Below are positions 24,948-34,246 of a DNA stretch of 64,000 bases, piece after piece. The stretch is from Fimbriimonadaceae bacterium (lineage in GTDB: Bacteria > Armatimonadota > UBA10988), in contig JADZEX010000061.1 of NCBI GenBank assembly GCA_020850355.1, forward strand, positions 21,723-85,722. The letters run 5' to 3'. Each line of letters opens with the position of its first letter. Position 1 is the first letter of the stretch. A program made the position numbers and the translations under genes. The notes beneath the pieces are model-generated. The model worked only from the letters and a program-made list of their open reading frames with translations. It had not been told where the DNA came from and did no database searches.

Positions 24948-26441
24948 TCAGCGTAGTTGGTAGTTCGGCGCCTCACGGGTGATCACCACGTCGTGCGGGT
25001 GACTCTCGCGGAGCCCCGCCGCCGTCAGGCGGCTGAACGTGGTGGCGGTACGCAGCTCCTCGATGTCCTTCACGCCGCAGTAACCCATGCCGGCGCGGAT
25101 CCCACCGACGAGGTGGAACACCAGCGTCGCCAGCGGCCCCTTGTAGGGCACCCGGCCTTCGATCCCTTCCGGCACCAGGCCATCCTTGCTGGCCTTCGGG
25201 TAGCGGTCGCTGCCGGCCTTCATTGCCGCCAGCGAACCCATCCCGCGGTACTCCTTGTAGGTCCGGCCCTCAAACAGAACGGTCTCGCCTGGGCTCTCTT
25301 CGCAGCCGGCGAAGAGGCTGCCAATCATCACGGCGTGCGCGCCGGCCGCCAGCGCCTTGGTGCAGTCGCCGGTGTACTTGATGCCGCCATCGCCGATCAC
25401 CGGCACGCCGCTGCCGGCGGCCGCCGTGGCGCAGTCGGCGATGGCCGTGACCTGGGCCATCCCGGCGCCCGAGACGACGCGGGTCGTGCAGATGCTGCCC
25501 GGCCCCATGCCGACCTTGATGCCGTCGGCGCCAGCGTCGATCAGCGCTTTGGTGCCGTCGGCGGTGGCGACATTGCCGGCGACCACCTGCACCTCGCTGC
25601 CGAACTGCTTCTTGATGGCCTTGAGGGTGTCGATCACCGGCTTGCTGTAGCCGTGGGCGGTGTCGATGAAAATCACGTCGACCGCCGCCTGAAGCAGCCG
25701 CTCGGCGCGTTCGAGGCCCTTCGAGCCGGTCCCCACCGCGGCCCCGACACGCAGTCGGCCGAGGTCGTCCTTGCAGGCCGAGGGGAACTCGATCACCTTC
25801 TGGATGTCCTTGACGGTGATCAACCCGCGCAGGTGGAACTGCTCGTCGACCACCAGCAGCTTCTCGATGCGGTGCTTGTGAAGGTGCTCCTGGGCGTCTT
25901 CGAGGGTCGTGCCCTCGGGCACCGTGACCAGGTCCTCACCGGTCATGTAGGCGGCCACCGGCTGCGAGACATCGCGCACGAAGCGCAGGTCGCGGTTGGT
26001 CAGGATGCCGACCAGCCGGCCGTCCTCCTGGGTGATCGGCACGCCGGAAATCCGGAAGCGGGCCATCAGATCCAGCGCCTCGCTGACCTCCGCCGTCGGC
26101 GGCAGGGTGATCGGGTCGACGATCATCCCGCTCTCCGAGCGCTTCACCTTGTCGACCTCACCGACTTGCTGGTCGATCGTCATGTTGCGGTGGATCACCC
26201 CCAGCCCGCCCTCTTGCGCCAGGGCAATCGCCAGCCGGGCCTCGGTGACCGTGTCCATCGCGGCCGAGAGGATGGGCACACTGAGCGTGACCTGGCGCGT
26301 CACCTGAGTGCGCACATCGACGGCGTCGGGCAACACCTCGGCGTAACCGGGCACCAGCAGCACGTCGTCGAAGCTGAGCCCGGCGACCTGGAAGCGCTGC
26401 ATCCAGACCGGGGCTCCCACCAGTTCCGGAAGTTGGCTCAT
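24948..26441 (-). CDS. guaB: IMP dehydrogenase
   Basis: Converts IMP to XMP with NAD, the committed step to GMP. 497 residues. N-terminal [10 protein letters not shown], tandem CBS domains at about residues 105-225 ([26 protein letters not shown]), the catalytic loop GPGSICTTR containing the nucleophilic Cys, [10 protein letters not shown], and the flap YRGMGSL. The ATG overlaps the TGA of rpe (ATGA), so it is the fourth gene of the DUF1385-argS-rpe-guaB operon. Confidence 0.97.
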   Translation of the reverse strand: MSQLPELVGAPVWMQRFQVAGLSFDDVLLVPGYAEVLPDAVDVRTQVTRQVTLSVPILSAAMDTVTEARLAIALAQEGGLGVIHRNMTIDQQVGEVDKVKRSESGMIVDPITLPPTAEVSEALDLMARFRISGVPITQEDGRLVGILTNRDLRFVRDVSQPVAAYMTGEDLVTVPEGTTLEDAQEHLHKHRIEKLLVVDEQFHLRGLITVKDIQKVIEFPSACKDDLGRLRVGAAVGTGSKGLERAERLLQAAVDVIFIDTAHGYSKPVIDTLKAIKKQFGSEVQVVAGNVATADGTKALIDAGADGIKVGMGPGSICTTRVVSGAGMAQVTAIADCATAAAGSGVPVIGDGGIKYTGDCTKALAAGAHAVMIGSLFAGCEESPGETVLFEGRTYKEYRGMGSLAAMKAGSDRYPKASKDGLVPEGIEGRVPYKGPLATLVFHLVGGIRAGMGYCGVKDIEELRTATTFSRLTAAGLRESHPHDVVITREAPNYQLR

Positions 26442-27109
26442 TCTGCATGCCTCCGCAATCCGGCGATGGCCGCCGCGTAGTCCTTGCCATTGACAAACAC
26501 GCTGGACCCGCCACCCACCACGACGCTAGCGCCGGCGCTGACGATGTCGCCGATGTTCTCGGGGCTCAGCCCGCCATCGACCTCGATCTGGGTGTCCAGA
26601 TCGTGCGCGTCGATCAGCATCCGCAACTGCTCGACCTTGCGCAGCATCGCCCGGATGAACGGCTGGCCGGCAAAGCCCGGGTTGACGGTCATCACGGTGA
26701 CCTGGTCGATGAACTCCAAGACCGGTTCCAACGCGGCTACCGGCGTCGCCGGGTTCAGCGCCACGCCGGTCTCGGTGTCCTCGAAGCTGCGAATGTACTG
26801 CAAGGTGCGCAGGAGGTGCGTGCAGGCCTCGACATGCACGATGATCCGGGCGCTGCCGGCGATGATGTAGGACTCGATCAGGTGGTCCGGCTCGCGCACC
26901 ATGAGGTGCGTCTCGAAGGGCAGCTCGGTCAGCTCGCGCAGCGCTTCAAGGTGCAGCACGCCGATGGTGATGTTCGGGACGAAGTGCCCGTCCATCACGT
27001 CGAAGTGCAGCAGATCGGCGCCGGCGGCCTCCAGCGCGGCGACCTCCTCGCCGAGCCGGGCGAAGTCTGCGCAGATGATCGAAGGGGCGATCTGGACCAT
27101 CGTCGTCAC
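26438..27109 (-). CDS. rpe: Ribulose-phosphate 3-epimerase
   Basis: Interconverts ribulose-5-phosphate and xylulose-5-phosphate in the pentose phosphate pathway. 223 residues, a TIM barrel with [14 protein letters not shown], metal-site [21 protein letters not shown] and VDGGLSPEN, and the phosphate-binding VGGGSSVF. The GTG start overlaps the argS stop (GTGA), and its own stop overlaps guaB. Confidence 0.97.
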   Translation of the reverse strand: MTTMVQIAPSIICADFARLGEEVAALEAAGADLLHFDVMDGHFVPNITIGVLHLEALRELTELPFETHLMVREPDHLIESYIIAGSARIIVHVEACTHLLRTLQYIRSFEDTETGVALNPATPVAALEPVLEFIDQVTVMTVNPGFAGQPFIRAMLRKVEQLRMLIDAHDLDTQIEVDGGLSPENIGDIVSAGASVVVGGGSSVFVNGKDYAAAIAGLRRHAE

Positions 27110-28755
27110 ATGCTTTCTGGGGCGGCGACCCCGATCATGCGCAGGATGTTGCGCAACACGATTCCCGCCGCGCGGGTCAGTTCGAGGCGCGCCCGGCCGA
27201 TCCGCCGGTCCGGGGCGGCGAGCACCGGGCAGCGGTCGTAGAAGGCGTGGAAGGCCGTCGCGACCTCCGCGGCGTAGGTCGTCAGGCGGTGCGGCTCATG
27301 TTCGGCCAGCGCTCGCTGCAACGTCTCCGGCAGCAGCGCCAAGGTCGTTACCAGGTGTCGTTCGGCCTCGTGCTCCAGCGCCGCCAGATCCAACGGCGTC
27401 GGCTGCAACTCGGCGGCCTCGGGCTTCGCCAGCAGGCTGCTGATGCGGGCGTGGGCGTACTGCACGTAGTACATCGGATTGTCGTTGGCGCGCTTCTTGG
27501 CCAGGTCCAGGTCAAACTCCAAGTGGCTGCGCGGCGAGCGCATCGCGAAGAAGTAGCGCACCGCGTCGGCGCCGACCTCTTCGACCAGGTCGTCGAGCGT
27601 CTCGAAGTTGGCCTTGCGGGTCGACATCTTGACGACCTGCCCGCCGCGCTGCAACGTCACGAACTGGTAGATCACCACATGGACCCGGTCGGTGCTGTCG
27701 CCCAGCGCCCGGACCGCCGCCAGGACCTCCTGACAGGTGTCGATGTGGTCGGCCCCGAAAACGTCGACGAGATGGTTGAACCCGCGCCGCAGCTTTTGGC
27801 GGTGGTAGGCCATGTCGGGCAACCGGTAGGTCGGCTCGCCCGACGACTTGATGATCACCACGTCGCGGTCGAGGCCGCAGGCGGTCGAGCGGAACCAGAC
27901 TGCCCCGTCCTGATCGTAAGCCAGGTCCTGCGCCCGCAGCGCGGCGACCACCGCGTCGATGCTGCCGTCGTCGTACAGGCTTTGCTCGTTGAAGAAGCTG
28001 TCGAAGCGGATTCCCAGCCGCTCGCAGGTCACTCGGATGTCCTGGAAGATGGCCCGCTCGGCGGCCGACCGGAAGAGGTCGAGCGAGGCGTCCGCGACGC
28101 CTTCGCCATGCTCGGCGCGCAGCGCGGCGGCGATGTCGACAATGTACTCGCCCTGGTAGCCGTCCTCCGGAAACTCCGCCGGCCGCCCGAGCTGCGCCAG
28201 GTAGCGCGCCCGCACGCTCTCGCCGAGCACCCGCATCTGGCGGCCGGCGTTGTTGAAGTAGTACTCGCGGGTGACGGTGTAGCCGGCCCATTCGTAGAGC
28301 CGTGCCAGCACGTCGCCCAGGATCGCGTTGCGGCCGTGACCGACCGTCAACGGACCGGTCGGGTTGGCGCTGACGAACTCCGCCAGCACGCTTTGGCCGT
28401 CGCCGGCGGTCAGCCGCCCGTAACTCTGGTCGGCCGCGACGATCCGACCGACCAGATGCTGGTACCAGCGATCGTCGACGAAGAAGTTGAGGAAGCCCGG
28501 CCCGGCCACCTCGACCCGCTCGACGGTCCCTTCGGGGAACCGCAGCGCGGCGGCCAGCATCTCGGCCAGGCCGCGGCGGTCCCGCACTTCGAGCAAGCCG
28601 CTGGCGATCATCGCGGCGTTGGTCGCCCAGTCGCCGTGGTCGCGCCGGGTCGGGGGGGTCACTTGAAAGTCGACGGCGTCGGCGTCGAAGCCCGGATGCC
28701 CCGCTTCGAGGGTATGCAAGGCTTCCCGGATGGCCTGACTGATCAGTTTCTTCAT
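27106..28755 (-). CDS. argS: Arginyl-tRNA synthetase
   Basis: Charges tRNA-Arg. 549 residues, class I. The signature is the SANPTGPLTVGHGRNAILGD form, with TVGH in place of HIGH, a variant known in several phyla. The KMSKS loop is replaced by KMSTRKA. The C-terminal anticodon-binding DALR domain ends the protein (AHARISSLL, RLELTRAAGIVLRNIL). ATG 28755 overlaps the stop of the preceding membrane protein gene (ATGA). Confidence 0.97.
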   Translation of the reverse strand: MKKLISQAIREALHTLEAGHPGFDADAVDFQVTPPTRRDHGDWATNAAMIASGLLEVRDRRGLAEMLAAALRFPEGTVERVEVAGPGFLNFFVDDRWYQHLVGRIVAADQSYGRLTAGDGQSVLAEFVSANPTGPLTVGHGRNAILGDVLARLYEWAGYTVTREYYFNNAGRQMRVLGESVRARYLAQLGRPAEFPEDGYQGEYIVDIAAALRAEHGEGVADASLDLFRSAAERAIFQDIRVTCERLGIRFDSFFNEQSLYDDGSIDAVVAALRAQDLAYDQDGAVWFRSTACGLDRDVVIIKSSGEPTYRLPDMAYHRQKLRRGFNHLVDVFGADHIDTCQEVLAAVRALGDSTDRVHVVIYQFVTLQRGGQVVKMSTRKANFETLDDLVEEVGADAVRYFFAMRSPRSHLEFDLDLAKKRANDNPMYYVQYAHARISSLLAKPEAAELQPTPLDLAALEHEAERHLVTTLALLPETLQRALAEHEPHRLTTYAAEVATAFHAFYDRCPVLAAPDRRIGRARLELTRAAGIVLRNILRMIGVAAPESM

Positions 28756-29924
28756 GGCACCATTCGCAGCAACACACTGCCTGCCAGCCGGCCGGCCAGC
28801 AGGACTCCACCGTAGCCCAGCAGCGCACCCGCGAAGACCTGCAGCATCCCGCGGTTCCAAAACCGTCGCCAGCGCCCGGCGCGGTGCTGCGGCGCGCGCT
28901 GGTGGCGCCCCAGCAACTGCCGCGCGGCCCGGATGCCGGCCTCCACCTGCCGCACCGTGGCCGGCCGGGTGGTGAAATGCTGCTGCATCCAGCGGCCCAG
29001 CGGGCGCCAGCCCAGCAGCAGCCCGACCGGTGCGATCCAGGCCCATTCGCCCGCCGCGTCGGCGCCGCTGCGGTAGAGCCAGGTGGCCGCCAGCAGCAGC
29101 ACCGTCAGGTTGGTGCCGCAGCGCTGATGCGGGCGCGGCATCGCGGCGACCTGCTCATAGACCAGCGGCAGCCCGCGCTCCAGCGCGTGGACCGTCTGGT
29201 GCTCGCCGCTGTGGTAGCCCGACAACGGACTCAGCCGCAGCAGCAGCAGGAAAGCCAGCACGGTTAGCGCGCCGACGATCGGCGGCGGTGCCGGGACGGC
29301 CTGCGCCGAGACCAGACTGGGCGCCAGATGGCTGAGCATCTCACGCTGCGGGTCGGGCGCCGCCACGGCCACCGCCAGGGCCACCAGCAGCACCGCCAGG
29401 CCGTGCAGCGCTGCCATCGTCAGCCCGGTCAGCACCAACGCCAGGTCGCTCGCCCCGCCGCGCTGGTCGAGCGTCGTCAGGTAGACCCCGACCGGCGTCG
29501 CCAGACCCCCGACGACGCGCGGGCGGCGGGTCTCTTCGAGTGCTTCGACCACCCGACTCGGTGAGATCACGCCGAGGTACTGGCCGGCCGCATCGACCAC
29601 CACCAGCAACTCGACCTCGGGCCGCGCCAGCAGCAGCAGCGCGTCGTAAGCCGGGGTGGTGACGGGGAGACAGGTCGCCGGACGGGCCAGCTCGCGGCAG
29701 GTGATCCCCTCGCCACGGTGCGGCGCGCCGAGGGCCGCCAGCAGGTCGCGGTGGGAGACCACACCGAGGAAGCGGTCGTCGCGGATCAGCGGCAGCGCCG
29801 GGAGCCCGCTCCGCTGCAAGATGGCCGCGGCGACGGTCGCGGCGGCCTCCGGTGGCAGCGGCTCCACCTGCTCCAGGAGCTGCCCGAGCGCCCCGTCCGT
29901 GCCTCCCGCGTGGTGGCTCTTCAT
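28752..29924 (-). CDS. Membrane protein with CBS pair and DUF1385 domain
   Basis: 390 residues. N-terminal tandem CBS domains (residues about 15-135; [35 protein letters not shown]) are followed by a DUF1385 region ([47 protein letters not shown]) with about five membrane spans. DUF1385 function is unknown; the CBS pair suggests sensing of adenosine nucleotides. First gene of the argS-rpe-guaB operon, so it may link nucleotide status to that operon's products, which is inference. ATG 29924 is favoured by GGGA 5 bases upstream and by the promoter, whose start point lies downstream of alternative starts. Confidence 0.75.
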   Translation of the reverse strand: MKSHHAGGTDGALGQLLEQVEPLPPEAAATVAAAILQRSGLPALPLIRDDRFLGVVSHRDLLAALGAPHRGEGITCRELARPATCLPVTTPAYDALLLLARPEVELLVVVDAAGQYLGVISPSRVVEALEETRRPRVVGGLATPVGVYLTTLDQRGGASDLALVLTGLTMAALHGLAVLLVALAVAVAAPDPQREMLSHLAPSLVSAQAVPAPPPIVGALTVLAFLLLLRLSPLSGYHSGEHQTVHALERGLPLVYEQVAAMPRPHQRCGTNLTVLLLAATWLYRSGADAAGEWAWIAPVGLLLGWRPLGRWMQQHFTTRPATVRQVEAGIRAARQLLGRHQRAPQHRAGRWRRFWNRGMLQVFAGALLGYGGVLLAGRLAGSVLLRMVP

Positions 29925-29954
29925 CGACTTCCCAGAGCCCAACTTGAGCCGCCG

Positions 29955-29983
29955 AGTATACAACGCCGCCGCCTTGGTGGCAA
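29955..29983 (-). promoter_or_regulatory. Strong promoter of the DUF1385-argS-rpe-guaB operon
   Basis: Minus strand TTGCCA (29983-29978), 17-base spacer, TATACT (29960-29955). Transcription from about 29948 leaves a 24-base leader to ATG 29924. Confidence 0.75.
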
Positions 29984-30025
29984 CGACCTGCCCGCCCGCC
30001 GCGCCCTGCGACGCCGCGGAGTGGG

Positions 30026-30054
30026 TTGACAGGACGCCGCCGGACGCCTATAGT
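30026..30054 (+). promoter_or_regulatory. Near-consensus promoter of rpsR
   Basis: TTGACA (30026-30031), 17-base spacer, TATAGT (30049-30054): the best sigma-70 match in the window. It is back to back with the operon promoter at 29955-29983. Confidence 0.85.
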
Positions 30055-30087
30055 GTCGGTTCGCTGGGAACGAGGAGCAGCCTGGTT

Positions 30088-30312
30088 ATGGGCCGGTACA
30101 TGGGTCGCCGTCGCAAGGGTCCGCAGATTCAGGATCCCGACAACGAGCTCGAATACAAGAATCACAACCTTCTCTGGAAGTTCCTCTCCGAGCGGGGCAA
30201 GATCATGCCGCGGCGCCAAACCGGTCTCTCGGCGAAGCACCAGCGCCTCTTGACGGTGGCCGTCAAGCGCGCCCGCGACATCTCGCTGCTGCCCTACGCT
30301 CGCGAGGATTAG
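30088..30312 (+). CDS. rpsR: 30S ribosomal protein bS18
   Basis: 74 residues. The core [18 protein letters not shown], then [21 protein letters not shown] and LLPY, is typical bS18, which packs beside bS6 on the 30S platform. The zinc-type Cys residues of some S18 proteins are absent. GAGGAG at 30072-30077 precedes ATG 30088. It is not in the usual rpsF-ssb-rpsR-rplI operon: it has its own promoter and is followed after 15 bases by an unrelated large gene. A second, zinc-binding S18 elsewhere would fit the paralogue pattern known in some bacteria. Confidence 0.95.
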   Translation: MGRYMGRRRKGPQIQDPDNELEYKNHNLLWKFLSERGKIMPRRQTGLSAKHQRLLTVAVKRARDISLLPYARED

Positions 30313-30327
30313 GCCACTGCGGTCGCC

Positions 30328-31821
30328 GTGGCAAGCCAGCACCCGCCACCGGCCGGTCGCCAGCAGCTCCGCGGCGACCTGGCGCGGTGGTTTGTGCTTG
30401 GGAGCCTCGCCTACAGCGGCTGCGAAACCGCCGAGCTGCCCGACCTCGCACCGCGCGCCTGGCGCTGGTACCGGCGGCTCCTCGAACACGGCCTGGCCGT
30501 CCCCTTTGGCGTGGTCTGCGATCTGGGGCACCTGCTGCTACAGGGCGAGGCCTTCCGCTTCCGCAGCTTCTTTGATGACGAGCGGCTGACCACCGCCGAG
30601 CGCGCGGTGCGCGAGCGGTACGAGTCGCGGGTCCTGCTGCGCCGGCTCCAAGAGGCCGCGCTGGCCCGTCTGCGGCGGGTCGTGCTCGACAACCAGGATG
30701 TCGATCTGGCCGTCTCGCGCGGCCTCGAGATCCTGCTGCGGCCGGCCCAGGCGCGGCTCACGCCACGCTTCGGCATCGACGAACCGCACGGCCTGCAGCT
30801 CGACTTCGGCACCTCCTACCGCCGCGCCCGCGACGACTTCGAAGCGGCTGCCGCGGCGCCGGGGGTGCTGCTGGGCCTGCTCGACCAGCTCGCCGACCAG
30901 GCCACCTTGTTGGACCTCGACCGGCTGCTGCAGGCCGAGGACTATTACGAGATCGAGCACGTCCGGGTCTTCCCGCGCGAGAGTCTCCGGGAGGTGGCGC
31001 GGCGGATCAAGACCGTCGAACGCCTGCTCGGGCCGACGCCACGCCTGACCGCCCGCTCCTGGCGCCAACGGGCGCTGGCCGAGACCAGCCTCGAGAGCGT
31101 CGGCACCTACCCCACCGGCGGGATCGCCGAGCTGAGCACCAGCGGGCCGCTGGAGAACCTCGTGCCGAGCGAGCTGGTCTACCTGGAGCCGGCCGCGACG
31201 GTCGATCCGTTCCTGGTGCGCTACGCCGAGAACGGTCTGCTGCGCTACCTGCGCGACAGCGCGATCCACCAGATGCTGCGCCGCAGCGTGACCTTCGTGG
31301 TGGACGACTGCCCCGAGTTCAACCGCCCGGTGACCGCCGGCGGCGAGCTGCATGGCACCAAGGTGATCCGCTGCCTGCTGGGCCTGGTGCTGAGCCTGAC
31401 GGCCGACCTCTGGCGGATCTTCCGGCGCGACGACCTGGCCTTTCACCTGATGCTGCTGGCCGGCGAGGGGGGCAGCGAGCAGGTCGCCGAACGACGCGAG
31501 ATTGGCGAGGTGCTGCATCTGCTGTTCCACGAAAAGGAGGAGGCCGGGACGGTCCGCGTCGAACTGGCCGGGGGATCGTTGGGGGCCTGGCTGGCCGGCC
31601 TGGATCCCGACCCGGGGCGGGCCCAGACCGTGGTGCTGCTCGGCCGTCCGGCGTTGCTGCGGGCCGCCAGCGGCTGGCGCAGCGGGCCGCAGACTCGGGT
31701 GGTCGGGTTCCCGGTGAGCCTCGATGACGCCACCGCGGCGGCCGGTGTGAGCCTGGCCGACCGCCCGCTGGCGGCGCTGCGGCGAGCGCGGGAGCAGTTG
31801 CTGTCGCAGGTGATCGCCTGA
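30328..31821 (+). CDS. Large protein with degenerate vWA-like C-terminal region
   Basis: 497 residues, no signal peptide. The N-terminal two thirds are helical and charged (EDYYEIEHVRVFPRESLREVARRI in part). From about residue 310, a Rossmann-like stretch begins with VTFVVDDCPEF (where a vWA domain has its D-x-S-x-S metal site, here degenerate), then GTKVIRCLLGLVLSL, LAFHLMLLAG and TVVLLGRP. It starts at GTG 30328, 15 bases after rpsR without a clear ribosome site, and its stop overlaps the next ATG (TGATG). The pairing with a bpX6-like protein suggests membership of a MoxR/vWA/beta-propeller-type system, though no MoxR ATPase is seen here. Confidence 0.5.
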   Translation: MASQHPPPAGRQQLRGDLARWFVLGSLAYSGCETAELPDLAPRAWRWYRRLLEHGLAVPFGVVCDLGHLLLQGEAFRFRSFFDDERLTTAERAVRERYESRVLLRRLQEAALARLRRVVLDNQDVDLAVSRGLEILLRPAQARLTPRFGIDEPHGLQLDFGTSYRRARDDFEAAAAAPGVLLGLLDQLADQATLLDLDRLLQAEDYYEIEHVRVFPRESLREVARRIKTVERLLGPTPRLTARSWRQRALAETSLESVGTYPTGGIAELSTSGPLENLVPSELVYLEPAATVDPFLVRYAENGLLRYLRDSAIHQMLRRSVTFVVDDCPEFNRPVTAGGELHGTKVIRCLLGLVLSLTADLWRIFRRDDLAFHLMLLAGEGGSEQVAERREIGEVLHLLFHEKEEAGTVRVELAGGSLGAWLAGLDPDPGRAQTVVLLGRPALLRAASGWRSGPQTRVVGFPVSLDDATAAAGVSLADRPLAALRRAREQLLSQVIA

Positions 31822-33056
31822 TGCCGGTCTACCGCTGCCCGAACCTGGAGACCCTGCTGGCGGCGCTGCACCTCTGCGGCGACGCGGCGGCCTGGCGGCA
31901 GCCGGTCGACCGACAGCGCGGCGACGACGGCTCCTGGGCCTTGCGGGCGGCGCGCTTGCCCGGCCTCGACGACTACCTCGTGACCGCTGAGGATGGCGCC
32001 TGGGAGGCCTGCCCCTCGCTGCTGCAGGCGCTCCCCTTGCAGCCCGCGCCGGGCCTGCAGCGGGGCCTCACCTATCTGCTGCTGCCAACCGTGGCCGACT
32101 TCCGGGCGGTCGTCCGCGAGGCCCTGCTGCTGGGCGATGATCGCCTGAGCTGGCAGGCCCTGGCCGATGGCCGGATCCTGCTGCGCGCCACCGATCCGTC
32201 GCCCTTCCTGCTGGATCGCTGGCGTCTGCCGCCGACCTGGGGGCTCTTCCAGCCGACCGCCGCTGAGGGCCGGGTGCTGCTGCCGCTGGGGCAGGCCTAC
32301 CCCCTGCCGGCGCACCTGGCCTTTGCGCCCGGCGACGAAGGCGACCTCTGGCTGGTGCTGCCCGAGGGCCCCTGGGTGCACGTCCGCGCGGGCTTCAGTG
32401 AGCTTTACGAGCACCTGCTGGTCGACCCGGCGCAGTTCGCCGAGCAGTCCTGGCCGACCGCTGCCACGACGCCGCAGGTGACCGTCCAACTGCGCCTGGA
32501 GCCGGCCGAGCCGCGGCAGCCCACGGCGCTCTGGTGGCTCGATGCCGACGAGCTGGTGGTGCTGGAGCGGTTGCTCCAGGAAGGCGCCGAGTCGGAGCTC
32601 AACCGCCTGCAGGTGGCCGTGCTGGAAGGCCCCGACCAACGGCCGCAGGTGGTGCTGCTGGAGCGCGCCGCCGGGCTGTTGCCGCCCCCGATCCGGGGCG
32701 GCCGCGAGTTTGCGGCGCGGCTGCCAGTCGAGGGGCTCTACCTCCCGGTGGACCGCCGCCTGGCCCCGCTGCTGGGGCGGCGCAGCCTGGTCGAGGCGCT
32801 CGGCCTGGCCGAGGAACACCTCACGGTGCTCTGGCCGACCGACGGCGGGCTGGAGGTGCGCCGCTGCGCCCGCACGGCGTTGCGACCGCTCAGCGACCTG
32901 GTGCACTGGCAGGTCACCGCTGCCGCGCCGGGGTGGCGCGATCTGGTCGCCGGGGTCAGCCTCGAGACGGCGCTCGAGACGCCCACGCAGGCGACCGTCC
33001 CGGCGGCCGCCGCGGGCGGCTGGTGGCACCGCCTGCGGCGCCGCCTGCGCGGCTAA
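31821..33056 (+). CDS. bpX6-like protein of a vWA-associated system
   Basis: 411 residues, beta-rich, no signal peptide or membrane span. The C-terminal half (about residues 236-372) carries ALWWLDADELVVLERLL, SELNRLQVAVLEG, GLYLPVDRRLAPLLGRRSL, and LRPLSDLVHWQV. This order resembles what I recall of the bpX6 domain of MoxR-vWA-beta-propeller ternary systems, which are predicted NTP-dependent conflict or stress modules. The N-terminal half is another alpha/beta region. Translationally coupled to the vWA-like gene. It converges with the next gene, overlapping by 4 bp. The assignment is from memory of the family pattern and needs a profile search. Confidence 0.5.
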   Translation: MPVYRCPNLETLLAALHLCGDAAAWRQPVDRQRGDDGSWALRAARLPGLDDYLVTAEDGAWEACPSLLQALPLQPAPGLQRGLTYLLLPTVADFRAVVREALLLGDDRLSWQALADGRILLRATDPSPFLLDRWRLPPTWGLFQPTAAEGRVLLPLGQAYPLPAHLAFAPGDEGDLWLVLPEGPWVHVRAGFSELYEHLLVDPAQFAEQSWPTAATTPQVTVQLRLEPAEPRQPTALWWLDADELVVLERLLQEGAESELNRLQVAVLEGPDQRPQVVLLERAAGLLPPPIRGGREFAARLPVEGLYLPVDRRLAPLLGRRSLVEALGLAEEHLTVLWPTDGGLEVRRCARTALRPLSDLVHWQVTAAAPGWRDLVAGVSLETALETPTQATVPAAAAGGWWHRLRRRLRG

Positions 33057-34126
33057 CGCGCGGCCGGCCCGGACGCCAGCCACGCCCGCACCGCGGCCTG
33101 CCAACGCGCCGTCCAGTCGGCCTGCCAGTGCAGCGCCCCGCCGGCGGCCAACGCTGGGACCAGATCCGCGGCCAGCAGCGGCGCGACATCGAGCGCTTGG
33201 GGGTCGCGACGGACCCGCCGGCCGGCCGCGCTGAAGCTCTCGCCGACCGCCCCCAACCAGACCGCGGGCGACCCCGGCAGGGTGCCCGCCACGGCCGACC
33301 AGGTGGTCGAGAGGCCCTCGCGACGCAGCGCCGCGAGGGCCGCCAGGGCGGTCGGCAGCTCGGTCCGTGACGCTTGTTGGTCGGCCCTGCAGGCCTGGAC
33401 CAGCGGGTGGTCCGGCATCATCGGCCGCGGCGGGAGGTCGGTCTCGGGGCGCCAGGCGGCCTCCAGCCAGGCGGCCGGCCAGGGGTCCAAGGTGTCGGGC
33501 GGCCCCCACGACTCGGCCTGTCGCAGCTCCTCCTCGGGATCGCTGACCTGCTGGAAGAGCCGCTGCCAGAGCACCGCGGGCAGCACCACGCCAAGGTTCA
33601 GACCGCGCAGCCGGCGGTACAGGCTGCCGCACTGCGCCGCCGACGCGCTGGCCACGTCCTGCACCAGCCGGGCGAGCTGCAGGTCAGCGCCGCCGGCGGC
33701 CGCCAGGGCGCTCTCCGCCAGCGCCGGCAGCAGCTCCCAGGAAGCGTGCCCGGCGCGCACCGCCTCGGCCGCGGCGGCCAGCGCGGCCTGCGGCCGCCCG
33801 CCCAGGATGGCGGCCCTGGCGAGGCCGGTCCAGGCGTCGGACTGCGGCCCCTCCAGGGCCAGCACGCGCTGCCAGCCGGCGTAGGCCGCGGCCGGGTCGG
33901 CGGTGGCTGGCAAGCGCCGCCGCAGCGCGGCAGCCTCCTCGGCGAGGGCGCCTGGCCGGTAAGCCGCCCGGACGTCCTCCAGCAACGCCTCCCAGGGCTC
34001 CCAGCGCGCCACCGCGCGGCCGTGCTGTTGCCGCGCCGCCAGCCGGGCCGCCCGGCGCTGTCGCAGCCCCGGCCAGGCGCGCCACGTCCCGAGGCTTGCC
34101 AAGACCACGCCAAGGACCCACCACAC
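33053..34126 (-). CDS. Membrane-anchored helical (TPR-like) repeat protein
   Basis: 357 residues. One N-terminal span (VLGVVLASLGTWRAW) is followed by a basic stretch and an Ala/Leu/Arg-rich helical repeat region (WQRVLALEGPQSDAWTGLAR, AALAAAAEAVRAG) resembling TPR repeats. The C-terminal ~130 residues are more globular (AVWLGAVGESFSAAGR). GTG 34126 is the likely start. Opposite in strand to the vWA/bpX-like pair but overlapping it at the 3' end. Function unknown. Confidence 0.5.
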   Translation of the reverse strand: MWWVLGVVLASLGTWRAWPGLRQRRAARLAARQQHGRAVARWEPWEALLEDVRAAYRPGALAEEAAALRRRLPATADPAAAYAGWQRVLALEGPQSDAWTGLARAAILGGRPQAALAAAAEAVRAGHASWELLPALAESALAAAGGADLQLARLVQDVASASAAQCGSLYRRLRGLNLGVVLPAVLWQRLFQQVSDPEEELRQAESWGPPDTLDPWPAAWLEAAWRPETDLPPRPMMPDHPLVQACRADQQASRTELPTALAALAALRREGLSTTWSAVAGTLPGSPAVWLGAVGESFSAAGRRVRRDPQALDVAPLLAADLVPALAAGGALHWQADWTARWQAAVRAWLASGPAAR

Positions 34127-34246
34127 CGCTTGCCGCCTTGTCTCGCAGGGGTGCCTCTACCTTGACAGCAGGAGCCTCGCGGGTCACCTTGCAGCGTGGG
34201 GTGGCGGCGCCTGCCGGGGCTGCCGGACGACCGCCCCGAGGGTGAC

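Noticed and set aside
31443..33632. Minus-strand frame opposite the bpX6-like gene
   Set aside because: No motifs, shadow composition, and coupled genes on the plus strand.
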